A DNA stretch of 64,000 nucleotides from Kitasatospora acidiphila. Its GTDB lineage: Bacteria > Actinomycetota > Actinomycetes > Streptomycetales > Streptomycetaceae. Shown piece by piece: positions 8,582-18,008 of this stretch (position 1 is its first letter; each line of letters opens with the position of its first letter). The stretch is from the NCBI RefSeq assembly GCF_006636205.1, contig NZ_VIGB01000003.1, forward strand, positions 3,834,501 through 3,898,500. Direction: 5' to 3'. The notes under the pieces were generated by a model that did not search any database, had not been told where the DNA came from, and was given only the letters and a program-made list of their open reading frames with translations. The translations under genes and the position numbers were made by a program.

Positions 8582-9352
8582 GTGACTGCGCCCCTGGAGA
8601 CCTCCTTCGCCGATCTCGGCAAGGTGCTGGTCATCATCCCCACCTACAACGAGATCGAGAACGTCGAGCGAATCGTCTCCCGGGTCCGCGCGGCCGTTCC
8701 CGAGGTGCACGTGCTGGTCGCCGACGACAACAGCCCGGACGGCACCGGTGAGGTCGCCGACAAGATGGCGGCGGTCGACGGCAACGTCCACGTGATGCAC
8801 CGCAAGGGCAAGGAAGGCCTCGGCGCCGCCTACCTGGCGGGCTTCCGCTGGGGCATCGACAACGGCTACGACGTGCTGGTCGAGATGGACGCCGACGGCT
8901 CGCACCAGCCGGAGGAGCTCTACCGCCTGCTCGGCGGCCTGCGCGGCGCCGACCTGGTGCTGGGCTCGCGCTGGGTGCCCGGCGGCCGGGTGGTCAACTG
9001 GCCGAAGTCGCGCCTGCTGCTCTCCCGCGGCGGCTCGACCTACTCCCGCCTGATGCTGGGCGTGCCGATCCGGGACGTCACCGGCGGCTACCGGGCGTTC
9101 CGCAAGGAGACCCTGCTCGGCCTGGGCATGGACCAGGTCGCCTCGGCCGGCTACTGCTTCCAGGTCGACCTGGCGTTCCGCTCGGTGAGCAGCGGCTTCA
9201 AGGTCGCCGAGGTGCCGATCACCTTCGTCGAGCGCGAGCACGGCGCCTCCAAGATGAGCAAGAACATCGTGTTCGAGGCGCTCTGGCGGGTCACCGTCTG
9301 GGGCATGCAGTCCCGGTTCGCCAAGCTGACCGGCAAGAAGAAGCGCCGCTGA
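8582..9352 (+). CDS. Polyprenol monophosphomannose synthase
   Basis: A 256-residue GT2 glycosyltransferase that moves mannose from GDP-mannose to polyprenyl phosphate, the donor for O-mannosylation and mannosylated envelope lipids. The start VLVIIPTYNEIENVERIV, the ADDNSPDGTGEVAD loop and the catalytic MDADGSHQPEEL match Ppm/DPM1 enzymes, as do GSRWVPGG and the FVEREHGASKMS tail. It has the catalytic domain only; actinobacterial Ppm1 often has a separate or fused N-acyltransferase partner, not seen here. The GTG start with AAAGG 7 bases upstream is preferred over the upstream in-frame sequence, which is not protein-like. Confidence 0.92.
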   Translation: MTAPLETSFADLGKVLVIIPTYNEIENVERIVSRVRAAVPEVHVLVADDNSPDGTGEVADKMAAVDGNVHVMHRKGKEGLGAAYLAGFRWGIDNGYDVLVEMDADGSHQPEELYRLLGGLRGADLVLGSRWVPGGRVVNWPKSRLLLSRGGSTYSRLMLGVPIRDVTGGYRAFRKETLLGLGMDQVASAGYCFQVDLAFRSVSSGFKVAEVPITFVEREHGASKMSKNIVFEALWRVTVWGMQSRFAKLTGKKKRR

Positions 9353-9364
9353 CCCGGCGCGACA

Positions 9365-9406
9365 GCAGCGCGGCCCGCACACCCCGAGGTGTGCGGGCCG
9401 CGCTGC
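9365..9406. terminator. Strong bidirectional terminator hairpin
   Basis: A perfect inverted repeat of 19 bases per arm (GCAGCGCGGCCCGCACACC and its complement) with the 4-base loop CCGA, between the ends of the convergent mannosyltransferase and carboxypeptidase genes. It can stop transcription from both sides. Confidence 0.9.
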
Positions 9407-9418
9407 GTTCCGGGGGCG

Positions 9419-11750
<2,332 letters not shown>

Positions 11751-12095
11751 GTTTCCCGACCTCCTCGTTGGTCACATGCTTCGCATGCCGTGTCCACATG
11801 CCGCCGCGCGGTGCCACGGACTCGGCCGTCCGGTGCACCGCTACAGTCTCCGCCAGCCGTGAGCCGTCCGCTGCCCGCCACACCCCGTTCCACCGGCGGT
11901 TATTGCGCCCTTCTGACTCGGCATCGGCAAGGACATCCGCGCGCCGGGCGCCGGTTCCGCCTCATCGGGCAGTCCTGGCAGGGCCATTCAGGTATCGATG
12001 GCCAGTTCCCCGGGCAAGGTCACGATTCGGAGGCGTACTCGACAAGTCCGTGTGAGAGGCGTCACGCTGTCATTCATCCACGCGGGGAGGCTTGG
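11751..12095. other. Divergent intergenic region
   Basis: A stretch of 345 bases between the carboxypeptidase and the GPP34 gene, carrying both promoters. No repeat, RNA element or small gene with a ribosome site stands out apart from the GGGGAGG site of the plus-strand gene at about 12084-12090. Confidence 0.4.
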
Positions 12096-12836
12096 ATGGG
12101 CAAGAGTCGTAGAACAATTCCCGAGGAACTCCTGCTGCTCGCTCTGGACCCGACCACGGGTACCACGGCACAGCCGCAGACCCTCGACCTCGGACTCGCC
12201 GGGGCGCAGCTCGTCGAGCTGTCCCTGGCCGGACGGATCGTCCCGGACGGAGACCGGATCGCCGTGATCCTGGCCCGCCCGACCGGCGATCCGACCCTGG
12301 ACCACGCGCTGGAGCTGCTGCGCCGCCGCGGCAGTCCGGTGCGTGCCGCGCACTGGATCGGCGGGCCCCGACTGGGGCTGCGGCAGACCTACCTGGCGCA
12401 CCTGGAGCGGTGCGGCATGGTGGCCGCCGTGCCGGGGCAGGTGTGCGGCGTGCTGCCGACGACGCGCTACCAGGCGTCGGACGACTGCACCAACGCCGCC
12501 ATCAAGCAGCGCCTCGACACCGCGATCCGCACCGGCGTGCCACCGGACCCCCGGACGGCAGCGCTGGCCGCACTGGCACACGCGGTGGGCCTGGGCAAGC
12601 ACCTCTACCCGGGCAACGAGGGCAGGTCGTCGCGGTCACGGCTGCGCGACCTGATCCGCTACGACCCCCTCGGCGGCATGGTCGCGCACGCCGTGATGGA
12701 CGTGCAGAACGGCCTGCCGGCCCAGCAGTCCCGCCCCAGCACCACGGGCAGGGCACCGGCGGCCCGCAACGGGTCCGTCGGGTCCCGTGGCGGATCGGTG
12801 GCGGCGGCGGGCAGGGTCGGCGCCCGCACGGCCTGA
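12096..12836 (+). CDS. GPP34 (GOLPH3-like) family protein
   Basis: A 246-residue protein of the GPP34/GOLPH3 fold: the start PEELLLLALDPTTGT, then LDLGLAGAQLVELSLAGRI, and a helical C-terminal half. In eukaryotes the family binds phosphatidylinositol-4-phosphate in the Golgi; many actinobacteria carry several copies of unknown role, probably lipid-membrane binding. The last 35 residues (Ser/Gly/Arg/Ala) look disordered. The ATG follows a GGGGAGG site by 5 bases. It appears to be a single-gene unit with a hairpin terminator 47 bases downstream. Confidence 0.85.
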   Translation: MGKSRRTIPEELLLLALDPTTGTTAQPQTLDLGLAGAQLVELSLAGRIVPDGDRIAVILARPTGDPTLDHALELLRRRGSPVRAAHWIGGPRLGLRQTYLAHLERCGMVAAVPGQVCGVLPTTRYQASDDCTNAAIKQRLDTAIRTGVPPDPRTAALAALAHAVGLGKHLYPGNEGRSSRSRLRDLIRYDPLGGMVAHAVMDVQNGLPAQQSRPSTTGRAPAARNGSVGSRGGSVAAAGRVGARTA

Positions 12837-12883
12837 CACCTACCGCATGACACCGGCCTCCGGGGCGGTCGCCCACGCAACTG

Positions 12884-12905
12884 CGGCGGGGCGGCCGCCC
12901 CGCCG
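12884..12905. terminator. Palindromic hairpin after the GPP34 gene
   Basis: A 22-base perfect palindrome, CGGCGGGGCGG and its complement with no loss of symmetry, 47 bases after the GPP34 stop codon. It probably acts as a terminator. Confidence 0.6.
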
Positions 12906-13118
12906 TCGTTCCATCCCATTACCACTTCGACGCCCGACTCCGCCGGATTTTGGCAGAGTCCGGGGCTGCTGGGCGCATATCCCGGCGGCATTGCCATCGG
13001 GGATGCCATGCTGCTGAAAGCCGAGGGCGGGGCGGGCGACACACCGGCCGGCTCCGCCGCACCGGCCGTGCACCACCCCGCACCGCCATCCACCCCAGAG
13101 GTACTGCCGGAGGTCGAT

Positions 13119-13997
13119 GTGTCCGCCAGCGTCAATCCCACAGTCCGCCGACGGAGGCTGGGCGCTGAGCTGCGCCGACTGCGCGAGCAGAAGGGCATGA
13201 CGGCCGAGCAGGTCGCCGAGCGCCTGATCGTCTCGCAGTCGAAGATCAGCCGCCTGGAGAACGGCCGTCGCAGCATCAGCCCGCGCGACGTCCGCGACCT
13301 GTGCGACGTCTACGAGGTCACCGACGCCAAGCTGCGCAACAGCCTGATGGAGATGGCCAAGGAGTCCGAGCAGCGCGGCTGGTGGAACGACTTCGGCGAC
13401 ATCCCGTACAGCGTCTACATCGGCCTGGAGATGGAGGCGTACTCGATCCGCTCCTACGAGTCGTCCTTCGTGCCCGGGCTGCTGCAGACCCGCGAGTACG
13501 CGGAGGCCTCGGTGCTCGGCACCCAGCCGGACACCACCATGGAGGCGATGCGGCAGCGGGTGGAGGTCCGGCTCAAGCGGCAGGACCGGCTGTCCGGCGA
13601 GGACCAGCTGTCCAGCTTCTGGTCGGTCATAGACGAGGCGGTGCTGGCCCGGGAGGTCGGCGGGCCGGCGGTGATGGCCGGTCAGATGCGCAAGCTGCTG
13701 GATGTCAGCGAGCGCGCCAACGTCAACATCCAGGTGGTGCCCTTCCAGTACGGCGCCCACCCCGGAATGACCGGGACATTCTCCCTCCTGGAGTTCCCCG
13801 AGTCAGCCGATTCGACGGTCGTCTACTTCGAAGGTGTGACGAGCGACCTCTACCTGGAGAAGGACCAGGATGTCCGCCGCTATACCGGTCTCTACGACCA
13901 CCTGCGCGCGGCCGCGTTCGGCGTCGCGGAATCCCGGTCGTTGATCAATACCTATGCGGAGGCATACGAGAATGCGATTCAAGGCCCAGAGCGCTGA
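13119..13997 (+). CDS. XRE-type HTH regulator with DUF5753 domain
   Basis: A 292-residue DNA-binding protein. Residues about 10-65 form the XRE helix-turn-helix (LGAELRRLREQKGMTAEQVAE, then VSQSKISRLENGRRS). The rest is DUF5753 (FVPGLLQTREYAEA, VIDEAVLAREVGG, NVNIQVVPFQYGAHPGMTGTF, VVYFEG). This architecture is very common in Streptomyces, usually next to a DUF397 gene as here, and such pairs act in development or antibiotic control and have been likened to toxin-antitoxin pairs. I prefer the GTG at 13119, which has GGAGG 5 bases upstream, over the ATG at 13008, which would add 37 low-complexity residues. Confidence 0.9.
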   Translation: MSASVNPTVRRRRLGAELRRLREQKGMTAEQVAERLIVSQSKISRLENGRRSISPRDVRDLCDVYEVTDAKLRNSLMEMAKESEQRGWWNDFGDIPYSVYIGLEMEAYSIRSYESSFVPGLLQTREYAEASVLGTQPDTTMEAMRQRVEVRLKRQDRLSGEDQLSSFWSVIDEAVLAREVGGPAVMAGQMRKLLDVSERANVNIQVVPFQYGAHPGMTGTFSLLEFPESADSTVVYFEGVTSDLYLEKDQDVRRYTGLYDHLRAAAFGVAESRSLINTYAEAYENAIQGPER

Positions 13998-14184
13998 ACC
14001 GAGTTGGCGCAAGAGCAGCCACAGCGGTCCGAACGGGAACTGCGTGGAGGTCGCCGAACCGGCACCGGCCGTGGTGGCGGTCCGGGACTCCAAGGACGAG
14101 GCGGGCCCCCGGTTGCACTTCTCCCGGTCCGCCTGGCGGGCCTTCGCCGGCGCGGCGGCCGGCGGGCGGTTCGACGGCTGCTGA
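13972..14184 (+). CDS. DUF397 protein
   Basis: A 70-residue DUF397 protein: the WRKSSHSGPNGNCVEVAE core, then VAVRDSKD and the FSRSAWRAF end, all standard for the family. It starts inside the regulator gene and overlaps its stop by 26 bases, with GGAGG about 9 bases before the ATG, so the two are co-translated. The protein is thought to act as the small partner of the HTH/DUF5753 regulator; the mechanism is not settled. An in-frame ATG at 13954 is a less well-placed alternative. Confidence 0.9.
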   Translation: MRFKAQSAEPSWRKSSHSGPNGNCVEVAEPAPAVVAVRDSKDEAGPRLHFSRSAWRAFAGAAAGGRFDGC

Positions 14185-14194
14185 CCCTGCGGCG

Positions 14195-14258
14195 TCGGCA
14201 CGTTGAGCAAGACCTCGGCACCTTGAGCCGGACATCGGCACGTTGAGCAAGACCTCGG
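14195..14258. repeat. Three tandem 20-base repeats
   Basis: Units at 14195-14214, 14215-14234 and 14235-14254. The first and third are identical (TCGGCACGTTGAGCAAGACC); the middle one differs at about five positions. A fourth partial unit follows. The array lies between the ends of the convergent DUF397 and ADP-ribosylglycohydrolase genes. Confidence 0.85.
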
Positions 14259-14295
14259 GCAAGTCCCGGATCCGGCCTGGCGGTTGCGCTGCCGC

Positions 14296-15404
14296 TCACC
14301 CCACGGGGTAGCGCTCCCGCCAGGCCGGCCCTGCGCCGGGCCCGTGCAACTCGGCCCCCTGGCTGAGCTCCAGCACCAGATCGTCGGCCAGTTGCAGGAT
14401 GGTGCCCCGGCCCTCCAGTTCGGCCAGCCACTCCCCCGGCAGCGCGGTCTCCCCGTGCAGCGCGCCCAGCAGGCTCCCGCAGACCGTCCCGGTCGAGTCG
14501 CTGTCCCCCGAGTGGTTGACCGACAGCAGCAGCCCCGAGCGGACGTCCTCGGCCACCAGCGCGCAGTACACGCCGATCGCCAGCGCCTCCTCAGCCACCC
14601 AGCCCTCCCCCAGCTCGGCCACCCGGGCCGGCGACGGCTCACCGGCCCGCACCGCCGCCAGCGCCCGCGCAGCGCCCCCGCCGTCTCCTCGTGGCCCGGC
14701 CGCTCGGCCAGCAGCGCGAGCGCCAGCTCCACGCCCTCCTCCACGGTGCCGCCGCGCAGCACGGTGTGCACGATCACCGCCAGGGCGCCCGCCGACAGGT
14801 AGCCGGTGGGGTGGCCGTGGGTCAGCACCGAGCACTCGATGGCGAGTTGGCACACCAGCGCCGGGTCCCAGCCGATCAGCAGCCCGAACGGCGCGGCCCG
14901 CATCACCGTGCCGCAGCCCTTGGATTCGGGGTTCTTCGGCTGGTCCAGGGTGCCGAGCCGCTCGGCGTCCGGGCCGGTGAGCGCGGACAGGCAGGCCTGG
15001 CCGGGCGCCCGCCGGGCGTAGAGCCACTCCTCGCGGCCCAACCAGCCGAGGTCGGCGCGGCGCTCGTCCGGCCCCCAGTCGGCCTGGGTGGCGGCCCAGC
15101 GCAGATAGGCGTGCTGCACGTCGGTGGGCGGATGCCAGCCGCCGACGGCCTGCCGGACGTGGGCCCGGATGAGGCCGTCGACGGTGAACAGCGCCATCTG
15201 GGTGTCGTCGGTGACCGCCCCGCGCCGCCCGTAGGCGGGCGCGAACCCGGTGACACCGTCCGGGCCGTGGGCTGCGCGGATCGCCTCGATCGAGTCGAAC
15301 TCGATGCCGGCGCCGAGCGCGTCGCCGAGCGCCCCGCCGAGCAGCACTCCGCGCACCCGGCTGCGGTAGTCCTGCTGCTGGGCGCGCGACCACAGAGGTA
15401 TCAC
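14296..15404 (-). CDS. ADP-ribosylglycohydrolase family protein (one frameshift)
   Basis: A DraG/ARH-type hydrolase that removes ADP-ribose from proteins or related substrates. The N-terminal half has GVLLGGALGDALGAGIEFDS and TDDTQMALFTVDGLI, which bind the two metal ions; the C-terminal half has SVNHSGDSDSTGTVCGSLLGA, the second metal site. The halves are in different frames. Adding one base near 14660-14670 (minus-strand context GCGCTGCGCGGGCG) joins LAERPGHEETAGAL to LAAVRAGEPSPARVAELGEGW. The GTG at 15402-15404 begins VIPLWSRAQQQDYRSRVRG, with GAAAGG upstream. Repaired length is about 369 residues, normal for the family, so I regard the gene as functional. Confidence 0.82.
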
Positions 15405-15496
15405 GGATGACGGCCTTTCACTGGGCGACGGGACGGCGCCCGGGGCCGACCGGGCGCCTCGCACTGTAGTTCGTCGAGGCGACCGATCGCGACGTG

Positions 15497-15565
15497 TCCG
15501 CTACAACAAGCTCGTCCGCCACAACAAGCCTGCCGCTACTACAAGCTCGCCCGCCACAGCAGCCG
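15497..15565. repeat. Four imperfect tandem repeats of about 18 bases
   Basis: Units at 15497-15514, 15515-15532, 15533-15549 and 15550-15565, consensus TCCGCYACAACAAGCTCG. They lie upstream of the ADP-ribosylglycohydrolase gene and downstream of the aspartyl-tRNA synthetase gene, both on the minus strand. They are not part of an obvious reading frame. Confidence 0.75.
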
Positions 15566-15589
15566 ACAGTCCGTCACGGTGTCAGGGCG

Positions 15590-16915
15590 TCAGGGCGTCA
15601 GCCGGTTCGGCCCGCGGAACAGGAAGACCGCGTCCCGGATCGACCCCAGCCCGAGCAGCACCATCAGCATCCGGCTCAGGCCCATCCCGAACCCGCCGTG
15701 CGGCGGGCAGCCGTAGCGGAAGCAGTTGAGGTAGTCGGTGAGCGGCTCCAGCGACATGCCCTTCTCGGCGGCCTGGGCGGCGAGCACGTCGTAGCGGTGC
15801 TCGCGCTGCGCCCCGGTGGTGACCTCCAGGCCCTGCCAGAGCAGGTCGAAGCTGAGCGTCAGGTCCGGCCGGCCGGCCGGGCGGGCGTGGTAGAACGGCC
15901 GGATGCTCGCCGGATAGTGGGTGACGAAGACGAACTGGTGCCCGGTCCGCTCCCGCATCAGCGAGCCGAGCAGGCGCTCGCCCTCCGCGTCGAGGTCGGT
16001 CTTGCCGCCCTCCGGGTCCCAGCCCGCGCCGCGCAGCAACTCCTGTGCCTCGGCCATGGCCAGCCGCGGGAACGGGGTCTTCGGCACGGTCACCTCGACC
16101 CCGAACTCGGCCTGGATCTCCGCGCCGTGGCGCTCGGCCACCAGGGCGAGGGCGTGCGCGATCATGCCCTCCTCGAAGGCCTGCACCTCCTCCGCGTCGC
16201 GGGTCCAGCCGAGTTCCACGTCCACCCCGGTGAACTCGGTGGCGTGCCGGGAGGTGTACGAGGGCTCGGCGCGGAACACCGGGCCGACCTCGAAGACCCG
16301 GTCGATGCCGGAGGCGATCGCCATCTGCTTGTAGAACTGCGGGGATTGGGCGAGGTAGGCGCTGCGGCCGAAGTAGTCGACCCGGAAGACCTCGGCGCCG
16401 GACTCGGAGGCGGTGCCCATCAGCTTCGGGGTGTGCAGCTCGGTGCAGCCGTGCGCCTGGGCGTACTCGCGCAGGCCCTGCTCCAGGGTGGCGGCCACGG
16501 TGAAACCCAGTCGGGCGGCGGGCCGCCGTCGGATGTCCAGGAACCGCCAGTCCAGCCGGTGTTCGGGACCGGACTGCTCGTCGATCGGCAGCGGGGCGGT
16601 GGCCGGCGCCGGCACCTCGACCGCCTCCGGGACGATCTCCAGGCCGCCCAGCTTGACCACCGGGTTGTCGACCACCCGGCCGGTCACCCGGACCGCCGAC
16701 TCGGTGGCCGCGCCGTCCAGCACGGCCTCCAACGCGCCGCCGTCCCGCCGGTGGGTCAGCTGCACGGTGCCGGTGTGGTCGCGGACCAGGACGAACTGCA
16801 TCACGCTCTGCAGGCGTGAGGTCTGCACCCAGCCGCACACGGTGACGGTCTGCCCGATCCGCGAACGCAGTTGGGAGACCAGGGTGCGGGTGGTGCTCTC
16901 GGTGGGGTGGATCAT
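15590..16915 (-). CDS. aspS: Archaeal/eukaryotic-type aspartyl-tRNA synthetase (AspRS2)
   Basis: A 441-residue class II synthetase that charges tRNA with aspartate. It has the N-terminal OB fold (VTVCGWVQTSRL), motif 2 (FRAEPSYTSRHATEFTGVDVE region) and motif 3 (GFGMGLSRMLMVLLG), but lacks the GAD insertion domain that makes ordinary bacterial AspRS about 590 residues long. It is therefore of the archaeal/eukaryotic type, usually a second, often non-discriminating enzyme able to make Asp-tRNA(Asn) for the amidotransferase route. The ATG at 16913-16915 has GGAGG 7 bases upstream. The leader contains a probable T-box riboswitch with an Asp specifier, so expression should rise when tRNA-Asp is uncharged. 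Confidence 0.9.
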   Translation of the reverse strand: MIHPTESTTRTLVSQLRSRIGQTVTVCGWVQTSRLQSVMQFVLVRDHTGTVQLTHRRDGGALEAVLDGAATESAVRVTGRVVDNPVVKLGGLEIVPEAVEVPAPATAPLPIDEQSGPEHRLDWRFLDIRRRPAARLGFTVAATLEQGLREYAQAHGCTELHTPKLMGTASESGAEVFRVDYFGRSAYLAQSPQFYKQMAIASGIDRVFEVGPVFRAEPSYTSRHATEFTGVDVELGWTRDAEEVQAFEEGMIAHALALVAERHGAEIQAEFGVEVTVPKTPFPRLAMAEAQELLRGAGWDPEGGKTDLDAEGERLLGSLMRERTGHQFVFVTHYPASIRPFYHARPAGRPDLTLSFDLLWQGLEVTTGAQREHRYDVLAAQAAEKGMSLEPLTDYLNCFRYGCPPHGGFGMGLSRMLMVLLGLGSIRDAVFLFRGPNRLTP

Positions 16916-16920
16916 CGTAG

Positions 16921-17146
16921 TCCTCCACGGACCTCGGCTGATCCCTTGGAAGCGCGGGCGAGAAGGGTGACTCGCGGTGCCACCGCGCTTTCGCCGCCGC
17001 CCGGGGGGCGACGGCCTCATTCGGTCCTGCCTGCCGACCCTCGGGAGTGTCTTCGCCACGGGATGCGAGGCCGCCTTCACAGCTGCCGGCGGCTCTCTCG
17101 GCTCGCATGGTCCCGCGACTACTCGTCTCCGTCGCCGCGTCGGGGC
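16921..17146 (-). promoter_or_regulatory. T-box riboswitch leader of the AspRS2 gene
   Basis: Read on the minus strand, the leader has the T-box core GGTGGCACCGCG (complement of 16973-16984) enclosed by pairing GCGCGG/CCGCGC, as in the antiterminator/antisequestrator helix. Upstream is a Stem I with nested pairings (CGGG/CCCG, ATGCGAG/CTCGCAT, GCCGCC/GGCGGC), an AGTA bulge at 17120-17123 and, on the opposite strand, GAAGACA. The specifier would be GAC (Asp) at 17049-17051 followed by a purine. TGGC in the T-box can pair with the GCCA end of tRNA-Asp. No U-rich terminator is seen, and the ribosome site is close by, so control may be translational. Confidence 0.75.
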
Positions 17147-17150
17147 ACCG

Positions 17151-17180
17151 AGCATAGGGACCGGCCCCCGGCTGCGGCAA
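17151..17180 (-). promoter_or_regulatory. Promoter of the T-box/AspRS2 transcript
   Basis: On the minus strand, TTGCCG (17175-17180) and TATGCT (17151-17156) are separated by 18 bases, a good match to the housekeeping sigma factor. Transcription would begin near 17143, giving a leader of about 230 bases. Confidence 0.65.
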
Positions 17181-17201
17181 CGAGATTCGCGCGGCGCGCC
17201 G

Positions 17202-17528
17202 TCAGAGCACCTCGGACAGCTCACGCAGCAGGCGGGCCTTGGCGCGGGCGCCCACCATCGACTTCACCGGCTGCCCGCCCCGGAACACCATCAGGGTCGG
17301 CATCGACAGCACCCCGTAGGCCGCCTGGGTCTGCGGGTTGTGGTCCACGTCCAGTGCCACCACCTTGAGCCGGTGCGCCTCCTCGGATGCCACCGCGGCC
17401 AGCACCGGGGCGATCTGCCGGCACGGCGGGCACCAGTCGGCGGTGAAGTCCACCAGCACCGGGAGGTCGTTGGCCAGCACCTCGTCGGCGAAGGTCGCGT
17501 CGGTCACCTGGGTCAGTCCGTCAGCCAT
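17202..17528 (-). CDS. trxA: Thioredoxin
   Basis: A 108-residue thioredoxin with active site WCPPC (most thioredoxins have WCGPC; Pro at the third position tends to alter redox potential), preceded by PVLVDFTADW and followed by the cis-Pro loop SMPTLMVFRGG. It reduces disulfides in the cytoplasm. The gene start overlaps the end of the MerR regulator gene by 8 bases, so regulator and thioredoxin are co-translated; a redox or electrophile signal for the operon is a reasonable inference. Confidence 0.93.
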   Translation of the reverse strand: MADGLTQVTDATFADEVLANDLPVLVDFTADWCPPCRQIAPVLAAVASEEAHRLKVVALDVDHNPQTQAAYGVLSMPTLMVFRGGQPVKSMVGARAKARLLRELSEVL

Positions 17529-17934
17529 CGTCCCTGCTCCTCCACTCGTCGGTCAGTTCGCAGCGCGGCTCGGCGGCGGTCGCCGCCAGCTCGGCACGGG
17601 CCAGCTGGCCGGCGACCTGCTCGCGCACCTCGCCGAGCCGGGTTAGGCAGGCGTCCAGCTCGGCCAGCTTGCGCCGGTACACCTCCAGCGAGGCCGGGCA
17701 GGAGTCGCCCTCCGGGTGCCCGGCCTGCAGGCACTCCACGAACGGGCGGGTGTCCTCCAGCTCGAAGCCGAAGTCCTGCAGCAGCCGGATCTGCCGGACC
17801 AGCTGCAACTCCGCCTCGCCGTAGCTGCGGTAGCCGTTGCCGCTGCGGCGCGCGGTGAGCAGGCCGCGCGACTCGTAGTACCGCAGCGTCCGGGTGGTCG
17901 TTCCCGCCCGTGCCGCCAGCTCACCGATCCGCAT
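17521..17934 (-). CDS. MerR-family regulator
   Basis: A 137-residue MerR regulator: the N-terminal winged helix MRIGELAARAGTTTRTLRYYE then GLLTARRSGNGYRSY, a dimerisation helix, and a C-terminal effector part with Cys residues in VECLQAG, DSCPAS, LDACLTR and PRCEL. Four Cys in the effector region suit sensing of thiol oxidants, electrophiles or metals. MerR proteins twist promoters with long spacers, normally their own. The upstream 74 bases before fbiC on the same strand should contain that promoter. It is the first gene of a two-gene unit with thioredoxin. Confidence 0.9.
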   Translation of the reverse strand: MRIGELAARAGTTTRTLRYYESRGLLTARRSGNGYRSYGEAELQLVRQIRLLQDFGFELEDTRPFVECLQAGHPEGDSCPASLEVYRRKLAELDACLTRLGEVREQVAGQLARAELAATAAEPRCELTDEWRSRDDG

Positions 17935-18008
17935 CGCGCCCGCCTCCCCGCTCTTCCTCCTCGACGGTAGACCTTGACGCCGACGTCAACGCCAGCGTCT
18001 CGCCGCTC

